Shown: piece by piece, positions 1 through 7,600 of the stretch | Numbering within the stretch: position 1 is the first letter of the stretch | Layout: every line of letters starts with the position of its first letter | Assembly: GCF_015207375.1 (NCBI RefSeq) | Contig: NZ_JADEWY010000050.1 | Coordinates: forward strand, 1 to 41,652 | DNA from: Coleofasciculus sp. LEGE 07092 | GTDB taxonomy: Bacteria > Cyanobacteriota > Cyanobacteriia > Cyanobacteriales > Coleofasciculaceae | Length of the DNA stretch: 41,652 nucleotides | Reading direction: 5' to 3' | Notes under the pieces: model-generated | The model's database searches: none | What the model was told of the DNA's origin: nothing | What the model saw: only the letters and a program-made list of their open reading frames with translations | Made by a program: the position numbers and the translations under genes

Positions 1-1077
1 AGCTCCAACCCCCGCCCCACCCGGATTGAGAACCAAACCCCTCAACCCAATGACTCACTGGAGTTGATATTAGTGACATCTTCTGGTACTGTTGTGCGGC
101 GGCAAGTTGGGGGAGCTACGCGATCGCAAGTCCTAGAAAAGGCGCAACAACTTCGTAATGATGTCACCAATTGGCGTAGAACAGACTATCGTGGTAGCAC
201 CAAGCAGTTCTATCAGTGGCTAGTTGCCCCATTGGAAAAAGAGTTACAAGCCCAAGAAATCAATAATATTAGCTTTATTATGGATGCGGGTTTACGCTCA
301 ATCCCTGTCGCAGCACTCAATGATGGCAATCAGTTTCTGATCGAACGCTATAGTGTCGGCTTAATACCCAGCTTTTCTCTGACGGATACTCGCTACCAGG
401 ATTTGAGGAATGACCAAGTTTTGGCGATGGGAGCTGCCAAATTCATCGATCAAAAATCCTTACCAGCAGTTCCTGTAGAATTAGGAGCGATCACCGATCA
501 GCTTTGGTCGGGTAAGGAGTTCCTCAACGAACGCTTTACCTTAGAAAATCTCAAACAAGCCCGCTCCTCACAGCCCTTTGGCATTATTCATCTAGCCACC
601 CATGCTGAATTTCGTCCAGGCAAGCCGTCGAATTCTTATATCCAGTTTTGGAATAGTAAGCTAGGACTAGACGAGCTACCTCAACTCAAATTAAATGAAC
701 CCTCCCTGGAGTTGTTGGTATTGAGTGCCTGTCGCACGGCTTTAGGAGATGAGGAGGCAGAGTTGGGCTTTGCAGGATTAGCTGTCATGGCTGGATCAAA
801 GTCAGCCCTAGGTAGTCTGTGGTATGTAAACGATGAAGCCACCTTGGGATTAATGACCGCTTTTTACCACTACTTAAAGGCAGCTCCGGTTAAAACCGAA
901 GCACTCCGTCAGGCACAACTAGCCATGCTGAAGGGGGACGTGCGTATTGAAGACGGACACTTAATTGTTGCGAATGAGCGTATTCCTTTACCACCAGAAT
1001 TAGCCCATTTAGGAAATAGACAATTAACCCACCCCTATTACTGGAGTGCCTTCACCTTAATTGGCAGTCCTTGGTAA
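1..1077 (+). CDS. CHAT domain (caspase-like) protein, 5' part outside window
   Basis: The reading frame is open from the first base, so the gene starts upstream; an internal TTG at 64 is not a convincing start. The visible 358 residues form a CHAT domain, the caspase-like peptidase domain often fused to TPR repeats in cyanobacteria. The likely catalytic His lies in HLATHAEF (about residue 201 of the visible part) and the Cys in LSACRTALG (about residue 244). The end of the protein (HPYYWSAFTLIGSPW) is the usual CHAT C-terminus. A TPR region would be expected upstream but cannot be seen. Cyanobacterial CHAT genes are often found near two-partner-secretion adhesins; one lies about 6.5 kb downstream here, though not in the same operon. 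Substrate unknown. Confidence 0.9.
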   Translation, partial: SSNPRPTRIENQTPQPNDSLELILVTSSGTVVRRQVGGATRSQVLEKAQQLRNDVTNWRRTDYRGSTKQFYQWLVAPLEKELQAQEINNISFIMDAGLRSIPVAALNDGNQFLIERYSVGLIPSFSLTDTRYQDLRNDQVLAMGAAKFIDQKSLPAVPVELGAITDQLWSGKEFLNERFTLENLKQARSSQPFGIIHLATHAEFRPGKPSNSYIQFWNSKLGLDELPQLKLNEPSLELLVLSACRTALGDEEAELGFAGLAVMAGSKSALGSLWYVNDEATLGLMTAFYHYLKAAPVKTEALRQAQLAMLKGDVRIEDGHLIVANERIPLPPELAHLGNRQLTHPYYWSAFTLIGSPW

Positions 1078-1101
1078 GAATGCAATTGGGCATCAATTTC
1101 T

Positions 1102-1135
1102 CATCAGCAAAGGTCTAGCAATCCTTTTGCTGATG
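1102..1135. terminator. hairpin between convergent genes
   Basis: CATCAGCAAAGG and CCTTTTGCTGATG form a 12-bp stem with a one-base bulge and a 9-nt loop. It sits 25 bases after the CHAT stop and overlaps the last codons of the convergent small gene. No clear U-run follows on either strand, so intrinsic termination is only a guess. Confidence 0.35.
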
Positions 1136-1525
1136 TAAATACTCCAATACAAAGGGTTCTAGTAAGTGAATACCATCAAGGACTCGGACAAGCCAGTTAT
1201 TAAATTGCACAATATTCTTGACACCGAGCCAGTACACAACAAAACCTTCTTTAACTAATTCATAGCTCAGTCGGTCTACTTCAAAGTGGGGGGCTTCTCC
1301 ATACAAAATAACTCCAGGCTTGACACCGCATAGTGAACCAAAGGTTTTTGCTAAATCTAGGTCGAGAGCTTCGTAGTGGCTAGGTAGCAAGGTGTATTTG
1401 TGTTCTAAGAGCAAGCCAACTCGACCGCCAAGCTTCAAGGGAACCCATTGATCAGGTGGGGAAACCCACTTTAAGAACTCCTGAATAGCCCACTCGTCTA
1501 GGATAGCAGAGTTGGTATGAGACAT
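1115..1525 (-). CDS. small conserved-looking protein of unknown function
   Basis: 136 residues from an ATG at 1525. I do not recognise a domain. It is a soluble, mixed alpha/beta-looking protein with no signal peptide or membrane segment, containing several Trp and an EHKYTLLPSHYEALD stretch. It is convergent with the CHAT gene (38 bases between the stops, sharing a hairpin) and divergent from the lipase gene, so it is probably transcribed alone. Codon use looks like that of its neighbours, and the frame is clean. Confidence 0.6.
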   Translation of the reverse strand: MSHTNSAILDEWAIQEFLKWVSPPDQWVPLKLGGRVGLLLEHKYTLLPSHYEALDLDLAKTFGSLCGVKPGVILYGEAPHFEVDRLSYELVKEGFVVYWLGVKNIVQFNNWLVRVLDGIHLLEPFVLEYLHQQKDC

Positions 1526-1657
1526 TTGGATGTAGCAATATAGTTTTTAAGCCATTATTTTATAGCGCTTCTTCGTTGAACGTAATACGCCAAATCTTGT
1601 GTAATACACGACGAGGGTTGACATCGGTCTAATCCTGATAAACTTTCTCTTCCCATC

Positions 1658-2347
1658 ATGAACGATATCAACAACCGCAATCCAGTTCTGCTCATTCACG
1701 GCATTATCCGTACCTCCTCCGTTTTCCGCAAGATGAACCCTTATTTGAGGCAGCGGGGTTGGTCAATTTACACCCTCGATCTCAAGCCCAATAACGCCAC
1801 ACTGGGTCTAGACCAAATGGCAGCACAAGTTGCAGATTATGTCAACCGAACGTTTGCGCCCAACCAACCTATTGATTTAGTGGGTTTGAGTATGGGGGGA
1901 CTCGTTACCCGCTATTACGTGCAGCGATTAGGAGGGATAGATCGAGTGCAGCGCTATATTACCATATCCTCACCCCATCATGGCACTTGGCTCGCTTACC
2001 TGTGGAATCGCCGCGCCTGCCTTCAGATGCGTCCTGACAGTGCCTTTTTAAAGGATTTGAATCGAGATTCAAAAATGTTAGGGCGTCTCAAATTTACCTC
2101 CATTTGGACGCCTTGGGATTTTATAATCGTACCTGCCCACAGTTCTCAAATGCCTGTAGGTCGGAATGTCAAAGTGCCCGTTGTTGCCCATGCCAGCATG
2201 GTGATCAACTCACAAAGCCTGCAAGTCGTCGCCTCTGCCCTCTCAGAACCGCTTAAACAGATTCAGCGAACCTATCCTGAAGGGCATCACCAATGGCAGC
2301 TAACTCGTGACTGCCAAAAATTGCCTCCCGATGGCGGTAAAATTTGA
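1658..2347 (+). CDS. alpha/beta hydrolase, triacylglycerol lipase-like
   Basis: 229 residues with an alpha/beta-hydrolase fold. The oxyanion-hole region is LLIHGIIR (residues 11-18), the nucleophile elbow is GLSMGG with Ser78, the acid is probably Asp154 in TPWDFIIVP, and the His is His178 in VVAHASM. This set is that of cyanobacterial lipase/acetyltransferase-like hydrolases acting on acyl esters; the real substrate cannot be told. There is no signal peptide, so it is likely cytoplasmic. Its last 95 bases overlap the 3' end of the convergent VOC gene; the C-terminal tail after about residue 205 is not part of the hydrolase core. Confidence 0.85.
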   Translation: MNDINNRNPVLLIHGIIRTSSVFRKMNPYLRQRGWSIYTLDLKPNNATLGLDQMAAQVADYVNRTFAPNQPIDLVGLSMGGLVTRYYVQRLGGIDRVQRYITISSPHHGTWLAYLWNRRACLQMRPDSAFLKDLNRDSKMLGRLKFTSIWTPWDFIIVPAHSSQMPVGRNVKVPVVAHASMVINSQSLQVVASALSEPLKQIQRTYPEGHHQWQLTRDCQKLPPDGGKI

Positions 2348-2708
2348 ATTCCATTAAGTTATGGAACGGGTCTTGTAAGAAAAAGGTACGATGCTCGGTA
2401 AGCTGACCCGGAAAACGAAGTTTGGGCTGTTGGTAAAAGGTAAGTTGGCGTTGTTGCGATCGCTCTAGCAGTGCTTCCCAGTCGGCTTCAACGGTGAAAA
2501 TTAAGCCGAAGTGCCGGGGATAAATCCCCTGTTGGGGGGGTAGGGGTTCGTGAGTCAAATGTGCCACGAGTTGATGCCCATACAGATTCAGAATCACCGC
2601 CTGGCGAGTTTCTCGCCCAATTTTACAGCCCAATTCGTTGCCATAATAGTTTTTAGTCTGCTCAATGTCAGTCACGGGAAAGGCTAGATGAAAAAGAACT
2701 GGATTCAT
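2253..2708 (-). CDS. VOC-family (glyoxalase/bleomycin-resistance fold) protein
   Basis: 151 residues from the ATG at 2708 (MNPVLFHLAFPVTDIEQ, a typical start for the family); a GTG nine bases earlier is possible. Two beta-alpha-beta-beta-beta modules of the vicinal-oxygen-chelate fold are visible. Candidate metal ligands are His7 (LFHLAF), a central His (PRHFGLIF) and Glu in NLMEFKFYRH. The family includes lyases and dioxygenases; the reaction here is unknown. It is convergent with the lipase gene, overlapping by 95 bases; both frames look intact, so the overlap is probably real. Confidence 0.8.
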   Translation of the reverse strand: MNPVLFHLAFPVTDIEQTKNYYGNELGCKIGRETRQAVILNLYGHQLVAHLTHEPLPPQQGIYPRHFGLIFTVEADWEALLERSQQRQLTFYQQPKLRFPGQLTEHRTFFLQDPFHNLMEFKFYRHREAIFGSHELAAIGDALQDRFAESV

Positions 2709-2771
2709 AGCTACCACTCTGAGATTTGCATAAGTTTAAAATCACCTTAAAACGATCTCCACAAATTTGCG

Positions 2772-3536
2772 ATGCTTTCTACAATTTCTGCCGTTAATCC
2801 TTGGCTCCTAGGCGTTGGCTTGAATACGGTTTTATTAGCAATGGCTTGGGCAATTCCCAAAAAGTTGCTTACTCCTGCCGGACTCATCCACGCCTGGATA
2901 CTCGGTATCCTGATTTGGGGGACGCTGGGCTGGCGGGGTTACTTCGTCGTCATGTTTTATTTTTTAGTCGGTTCAGCCGTTACCCGCATCGGTATGGCGC
3001 AAAAGGAAGCGGCGGGAATTGCCGAGAAACGTTCTGGGGCTAGAGGACCTGAAAATGTCTGGGGTTCAGCCCTAACTGGTACGCTCTGCGCCTTAGGAAT
3101 GCTATGGGTTGAAGAACCCTATCGGAGTTTGCTGTTACTGGGATATGTAGCGAGTTTTTCGACCAAGCTATCAGATACGACGGCTAGCGAGGTAGGCAAA
3201 GCCTATGGCAAGCGGACATTACTGATTACTACCTTACAGCCAGTAGAACCGGGGACGGAAGGAGCGATTAGTGTAGAAGGAACCCTAGCAGGCGTTGTGG
3301 CATCAGCCGCGATCGCCTTTATTAGTTGGGGCGTGGATCTAATTAGCTTGATAGGAGTAGTATTTTGTGTAGTAGCTGCCTTTATTGCCACCAACTTAGA
3401 AAGCGTGATTGGTGCCACCCTGCAATCTCAGGTGGATTGGATGACCAATGAAATCGTGAATTTTATCAATACTCTGATTGGCGCGATCGCCGCTGTCCTC
3501 TTACTCTTGACATGGCAATGGCTCACAGGACTGTGA
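2772..3536 (+). CDS. DUF92/TIGR00297 membrane protein, VTE6-like phytyl-phosphate kinase
   Basis: 254 residues with about six hydrophobic segments and the DUF92 core: GSAVTRIGMAQKEAAGIAEK, then GARGPENVWGS and the SDTTASEVGKAYGKRT loop. Plant VTE6 and its Synechocystis homologue phosphorylate phytyl phosphate to phytyl diphosphate, recycling chlorophyll phytol for tocopherol and phylloquinone. That is the likely role, in a membrane, by family knowledge rather than anything specific here. It is divergent from the VOC gene with 63 bases between, and probably monocistronic. Confidence 0.85.
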   Translation: MLSTISAVNPWLLGVGLNTVLLAMAWAIPKKLLTPAGLIHAWILGILIWGTLGWRGYFVVMFYFLVGSAVTRIGMAQKEAAGIAEKRSGARGPENVWGSALTGTLCALGMLWVEEPYRSLLLLGYVASFSTKLSDTTASEVGKAYGKRTLLITTLQPVEPGTEGAISVEGTLAGVVASAAIAFISWGVDLISLIGVVFCVVAAFIATNLESVIGATLQSQVDWMTNEIVNFINTLIGAIAAVLLLLTWQWLTGL

Positions 3537-3544
3537 TCCCTACT

Positions 3545-3572
3545 GGAGGGGTGGGGGTGCGGGGGAGCAGGG
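3545..3572. repeat. G-rich GGGGGAGC-type low-complexity repeat
   Basis: A G-rich run with GGGGTGGG and GGGGGAGCAGGG units directly after the DUF92 gene. The same unit occurs inside two genes of this window (5576-5594 and 41623-41652), so it is a dispersed simple repeat of this genome. Confidence 0.5.
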
Positions 3573-3648
3573 AAAGCGATCGCAGAAATTAGATTTCAGC
3601 TCAAGCCTTAGATGGGTTTCAGGTTCTTTTTTAGAGATGTCTAAGGAC

Positions 3649-3668
3649 GAATGAGCAATGACCAATGA

Positions 3669-3670
<2 letters not shown>
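3649..3670. repeat. GTCATTG-type heptamer repeat
   Basis: ATGAGCAATGACCAATGACT is the complement of GTCATTGGTCATT units. Similar runs lie at 20217-20235 and 40747-40771. This copy touches the hetR stop codon. Confidence 0.55.
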
Positions 3671-4604
<934 letters not shown>

Positions 4605-4619
4605 TTATCCTTTATGGCA

Positions 4620-4649
4620 AACTCACTAGTTCGCCTATTCTAGTGAGTT
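4620..4649 (-). promoter_or_regulatory. perfect 10-bp hairpin in hetR leader
   Basis: AACTCACTAG and CTAGTGAGTT are perfect inverted repeats around a 10-nt loop, 52 bases upstream of the hetR ATG and 190 bases after the patX stop. No U-run follows directly on the minus strand, though a T-rich stretch comes about 20 bases later. It may be an operator, an attenuator between patX and hetR, or an RNA processing site. Confidence 0.5.
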
Positions 4650-4839
4650 CAACTCAAACAGCAGAACACGCGCTTCCTTATAATCAGCACCCTAATGCTC
4701 GAATTTGAACTCTCTTTGACTGTATAAAATTATAGAAAGCCAAAGGAAAACCCGAAACTGGAAGATTTCACCTCCAACGTTGTAACTGGTGGAGAAATTC
4801 TTCCAGTAAGGTTAATATTATATCAAAAGTTAGACTCGC

Positions 4840-5103
4840 TTATGCCCAAGAGAACTGCCGACGACCGCTACCTCGATGGCTAATCAGAGGAGCTTGAGTT
4901 TTTTCAGCTTGGAAGAAATCCCGACGCCGCTCGCCACGGGCGGGACTCTTCGGACCAGCATCTCCGGTTTGAACTAGTGATGGTAGGTTGTTGGCAGTAG
5001 CAGACTTGAGTCGCACAGTTGAGTGATCACCAATAACCTGGGGATTAGCAGCCAGTGAAATTGTGAGCAAGCTTAACAAAGTGATAGAGCTGTAAATGCG
5101 CAT
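4840..5103 (-). CDS. patX: PatX-type secreted precursor of the HRGSGR pattern-inhibitor peptide
   Basis: Start taken at the ATG at 5103, giving 87 residues that open directly with a signal peptide (MRIYSSITLLSLLTISLAA, likely cut near residues 18-19). A longer frame to a TTG at 5154 would put the signal behind an odd leader. Near the C-terminus is HRGSGRR (residues 76-82; RGSGR encoded at 4861-4875). RGSGR is the pentapeptide of PatS that binds HetR; PatX proteins combine an export signal with an HRG(S/T)GR motif and are known to accompany hetR across filamentous cyanobacteria. The place just upstream of hetR on the same strand fits. The region between is low-complexity and basic. The likely role is a diffusible lateral inhibitor of HetR; processing is not visible. 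Confidence 0.9.
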   Translation of the reverse strand: MRIYSSITLLSLLTISLAANPQVIGDHSTVRLKSATANNLPSLVQTGDAGPKSPARGERRRDFFQAEKTQAPLISHRGSGRRQFSWA

Positions 5104-5111
5104 AGCAGACG

Positions 5112-5143
5112 TCCGTGTCAGGGTTTCTAGTCCCTGATACGGA
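5112..5143 (-). promoter_or_regulatory. 12-bp hairpin just upstream of patX start
   Basis: TCCGTGTCAGGG and CCCTGATACGGA (plus-strand reading) form a 12-bp stem with one mismatch and an 8-nt loop, ending 8 bases before the chosen patX ATG. In the mRNA it would lie over the ribosome-binding region, so it could control translation. If the gene really started at 5154 it would be coding. Confidence 0.5.
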
Positions 5144-5312
5144 GTTCTTAGCAATACTTCAGGAAAAACTTTTATCGAAGTTTATGTAGATTGGATGAAG
5201 GTTGATGTAGAATAGCGGATTTACCTTGAACCCAAACCTGCCCCAGATCGGCAATATACCCGTCCTACGGGTACGGGATACGGGATAATTTTTTTTAAAG
5301 TTCTCAAACTCA

Positions 5313-7184
5313 TCAGTCTTGAATCATTTCTACCACCAACCAATTCCCAGCTTCATTAAGACGACCCCAGACCGTAAGCTGTTGCTGATCACGACAACTC
5401 AGCAGCCGCTCGTTTACTTCTGGCTGCAATGTGATTAGCCTCCAAATCTCACCAGCACGCTCCGTTGGTTGCGACAGAGCGATCGTGTAATCTTGTTCAC
5501 CGTTACAGTAGAAAGTGCCAGTGAAAAGGGTAGAAAATAAGCCGCTAAAAGACTGACCCGAATAAGGCAAAACCAGCTCCCCCGCTCCCCTGCTAACATG
5601 ACCGCTAGCTGGATAATCTTCTGGCTTATCCAAGTAGTAACGCTGCCAGTACAGCCAGTCTGGATGCTGAGGCGGTACATTAAAGAGCGGAATCAAAGCG
5701 GCTGGGGCAATTGCATCACTAAGCATTGCCTCTTGAAGATGCCGGACGGACAACTCTTTAGGTTGACAGCCCAGTTCAACACACAACGCTGCTGCCATTC
5801 CCGCTGCTTGACCGAGGTTCATTACTACAGGTTGCAACCGAGTCGAACCGTTAGCAATGTGAGATACCGAGATATTTTTTTCACAGACAAGAAGACCATC
5901 TGTTGACTGTGGCACCAAGCAACCGTAGGGAATAGTGAAAGGTGTTCCCGTCCAACGACCTCCCCAGGGGAGCGATTTTGGTGCTAAGGGGAAATTAACA
6001 CCAGGATAGTGGTGGTCATTCGGATAGTTACCCAGGGTGATGGTACTCACGTTTCCCGACTCATCCACTGGCAACGTTGCCACTTGTCCCCCTGACACGG
6101 GTAAAATATCATGTTCCCATAACGTTTCCAGCCCTATTAGCCGTCTGCTTTCGCGGTAGTAGGGATGTAAGGCGTAGGCACCGCCACCGAATGGGGAGTG
6201 GGCTTCGCCGTGAGCGTTCAGCCGAACGGGAGTGGGGAATGGGGAATAGGGGAAGATATCATCAGCTAAACCGTAACGACGCCCTAGCTGAGTTTGAATA
6301 AACCGTGCAAAACTCTGGGCGTGCCACCGGGCTTCTTGACAAAATTCCTGTTGGGATGAGAGGGATTCAACTAAACGTCCGACACCTTCACCGTAATCAT
6401 TACCGCACTGGGGCCAGTTGAGCATAAACAATCCCCCAGGCAGGCGTCCGTAATTGAGAAAATGCTCTGGGCTGTAGCCGTCCCAAGCACCGACGAATTG
6501 CTCTGGGGTGTCGTGGGGAGGGGCAGGAATTTCTGGGGCTTCAGCCGCCGTCCCGAAATCCTTGAGGATAACAACCCAGGTTGGGACTTGCACTGGATAC
6601 CTTTGGGTCAGCTCGTTATGAGATACTGGGGCGCTAGGTTCCTCAACTTGCGATCGCAATTTGCGGGTGTGTAGTGCAGATCCCATCTCCCAACCCCAGC
6701 GATATGGCACGTCCCCTAGAGCCAGCAAGTCGCCCAGTTCCGTAGCGTCTAAGATGATTTTTGCGTTAACAGTGATATCGGCAAACCGGACACCTGTAAT
6801 GCAGTTGCCCTGTTTAAAAACATCTAACGGTGTTTGTCCAGCAATCCAATGCAGGTTGGGTAAAGCCTGCACCCAATCTGCAAATATCTTGGCACCCGTG
6901 CGAGGATCGTAAGTGAATAGACTAACCCAAGCATGATCTAATCCCTCTGCCTGTCGATGCTGAAGTGAGTTTAAGAATGCCCCCCACAACCCTGTTTGAA
7001 ACGCGGCTAATTCACTGCCATCGGGTGCTGAGACACCTGCACAAGTGAGCATTCCTCCCAACCAAGAGAATTCACTTACCAGAACAGTTCGGACACCTCG
7101 ACGCGCTGCTTGGATAGCCGCAGCCGTTCCACCTGTACCACCTCCGACCACTAAGACATCGGTTGTAATCATCTGGTTAACCAT
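5313..7184 (-). CDS. FAD-dependent oxidoreductase (FAD_oxidored family)
   Basis: 623 residues. The N-terminal Rossmann motif [14 protein letters not shown] (about residues 10-23) binds [22 protein letters not shown] and [14 protein letters not shown] are typical of the FAD_oxidored family, and [14 protein letters not shown] near residue 470 is the second FAD contact. The last 120 residues are an extra beta-rich part. Substrate unknown; there is no signal peptide. Two low-complexity repeats are translated in it: near residues 312-330 (bases 6191-6252) and near residues 530-536 (bases 5576-5594). The gene is followed on its strand by patX after 209 bases, probably a separate unit. ATG at 7184; a second ATG at 7172 is equally good. 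Confidence 0.85.
   Translation of the reverse strand: MVNQMITTDVLVVGGGTGGTAAAIQAARRGVRTVLVSEFSWLGGMLTCAGVSAPDGSELAAFQTGLWGAFLNSLQHRQAEGLDHAWVSLFTYDPRTGAKIFADWVQALPNLHWIAGQTPLDVFKQGNCITGVRFADITVNAKIILDATELGDLLALGDVPYRWGWEMGSALHTRKLRSQVEEPSAPVSHNELTQRYPVQVPTWVVILKDFGTAAEAPEIPAPPHDTPEQFVGAWDGYSPEHFLNYGRLPGGLFMLNWPQCGNDYGEGVGRLVESLSSQQEFCQEARWHAQSFARFIQTQLGRRYGLADDIFPYSPFPTPVRLNAHGEAHSPFGGGAYALHPYYRESRRLIGLETLWEHDILPVSGGQVATLPVDESGNVSTITLGNYPNDHHYPGVNFPLAPKSLPWGGRWTGTPFTIPYGCLVPQSTDGLLVCEKNISVSHIANGSTRLQPVVMNLGQAAGMAAALCVELGCQPKELSVRHLQEAMLSDAIAPAALIPLFNVPPQHPDWLYWQRYYLDKPEDYPASGHVSRGAGELVLPYSGQSFSGLFSTLFTGTFYCNGEQDYTIALSQPTERAGEIWRLITLQPEVNERLLSCRDQQQLTVWGRLNEAGNWLVVEMIQD
5576..5594. repeat. GGGGGAGC-type repeat inside a coding region
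   Basis: GCTCCCCCGCTCCCCTGCT, read on the coding strand as SRGAGE, lies in the C-terminal part of the FAD oxidoreductase gene and keeps its frame. Confidence 0.55.
6191..6252. repeat. in-frame repeat insertion within FAD oxidoreductase gene
   Basis: GGGGAATGGGGAATAGGGG-type units flank a partly palindromic core with TTCGCC and GCCGAA ends. It is translated as a Ser/Pro/His-rich insert ([19 protein letters not shown]) between two conserved-looking blocks of the protein, with no frameshift. Confidence 0.55.
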
Positions 7185-7600
7185 TGAAATTGAAAAATAA
7201 TATTAAAAAATACTTACTTTTATAGGTTAAAAAAGTCAATACTTCATTTTAAAAAATAATTACGAATAAGCCTTTTGGGTTAGGCATTTTTAATGAAAGG
7301 TTATAAAATTTTAATTTATTTTTTGTGGCTATGTATTGCAGATACTCTTACTGTGTTAGCCGATTCTTTGTTTCTAGCTGGAGACATTTCCCTCAGTGCT
7401 ACAGGCAACCTGGGCATCAATTCTAATGTCTCGTCCATGGGCGCATTGGAATAAGAGTTCCATCTTGTCAATCCAGACATTTAGATTTTTGATAAAAATA
7501 ATACGGTTAATGGACGGCTGAACTGTATAGAGAAAAAGCACCCAATTCTTGGGCTAACTTCCTCATATTCAAAAATGTTGTCTCGAATTAAGTTCAGTCA
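7185..7600. other. AT-rich intergenic region between divergent genes
   Basis: 416 bases between the FAD oxidoreductase (minus) and the adhesin (plus). Apart from one small open frame (7293-7454) I see A/T-rich runs, which suit two divergent promoters, but no clear -35/-10 pair, hairpin or RNA gene. Confidence 0.5.
7293..7454 (+). CDS. possible 53-residue secreted peptide or adhesin gene remnant
   Basis: ATG at 7293 to TAA at 7452-7454. The N-terminus is a good signal-peptide shape (MKGYKILIYFLWLCIADTLT, then VLA), followed by SLFLAGDISLSATGNLGIN. The last part has the Gly/Asn/Ser flavour of two-partner-secretion adhesins, so this may be a decayed gene start rather than a working one. No clear ribosome-binding site was seen. 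Confidence 0.3.
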   Translation: MKGYKILIYFLWLCIADTLTVLADSLFLAGDISLSATGNLGINSNVSSMGALE

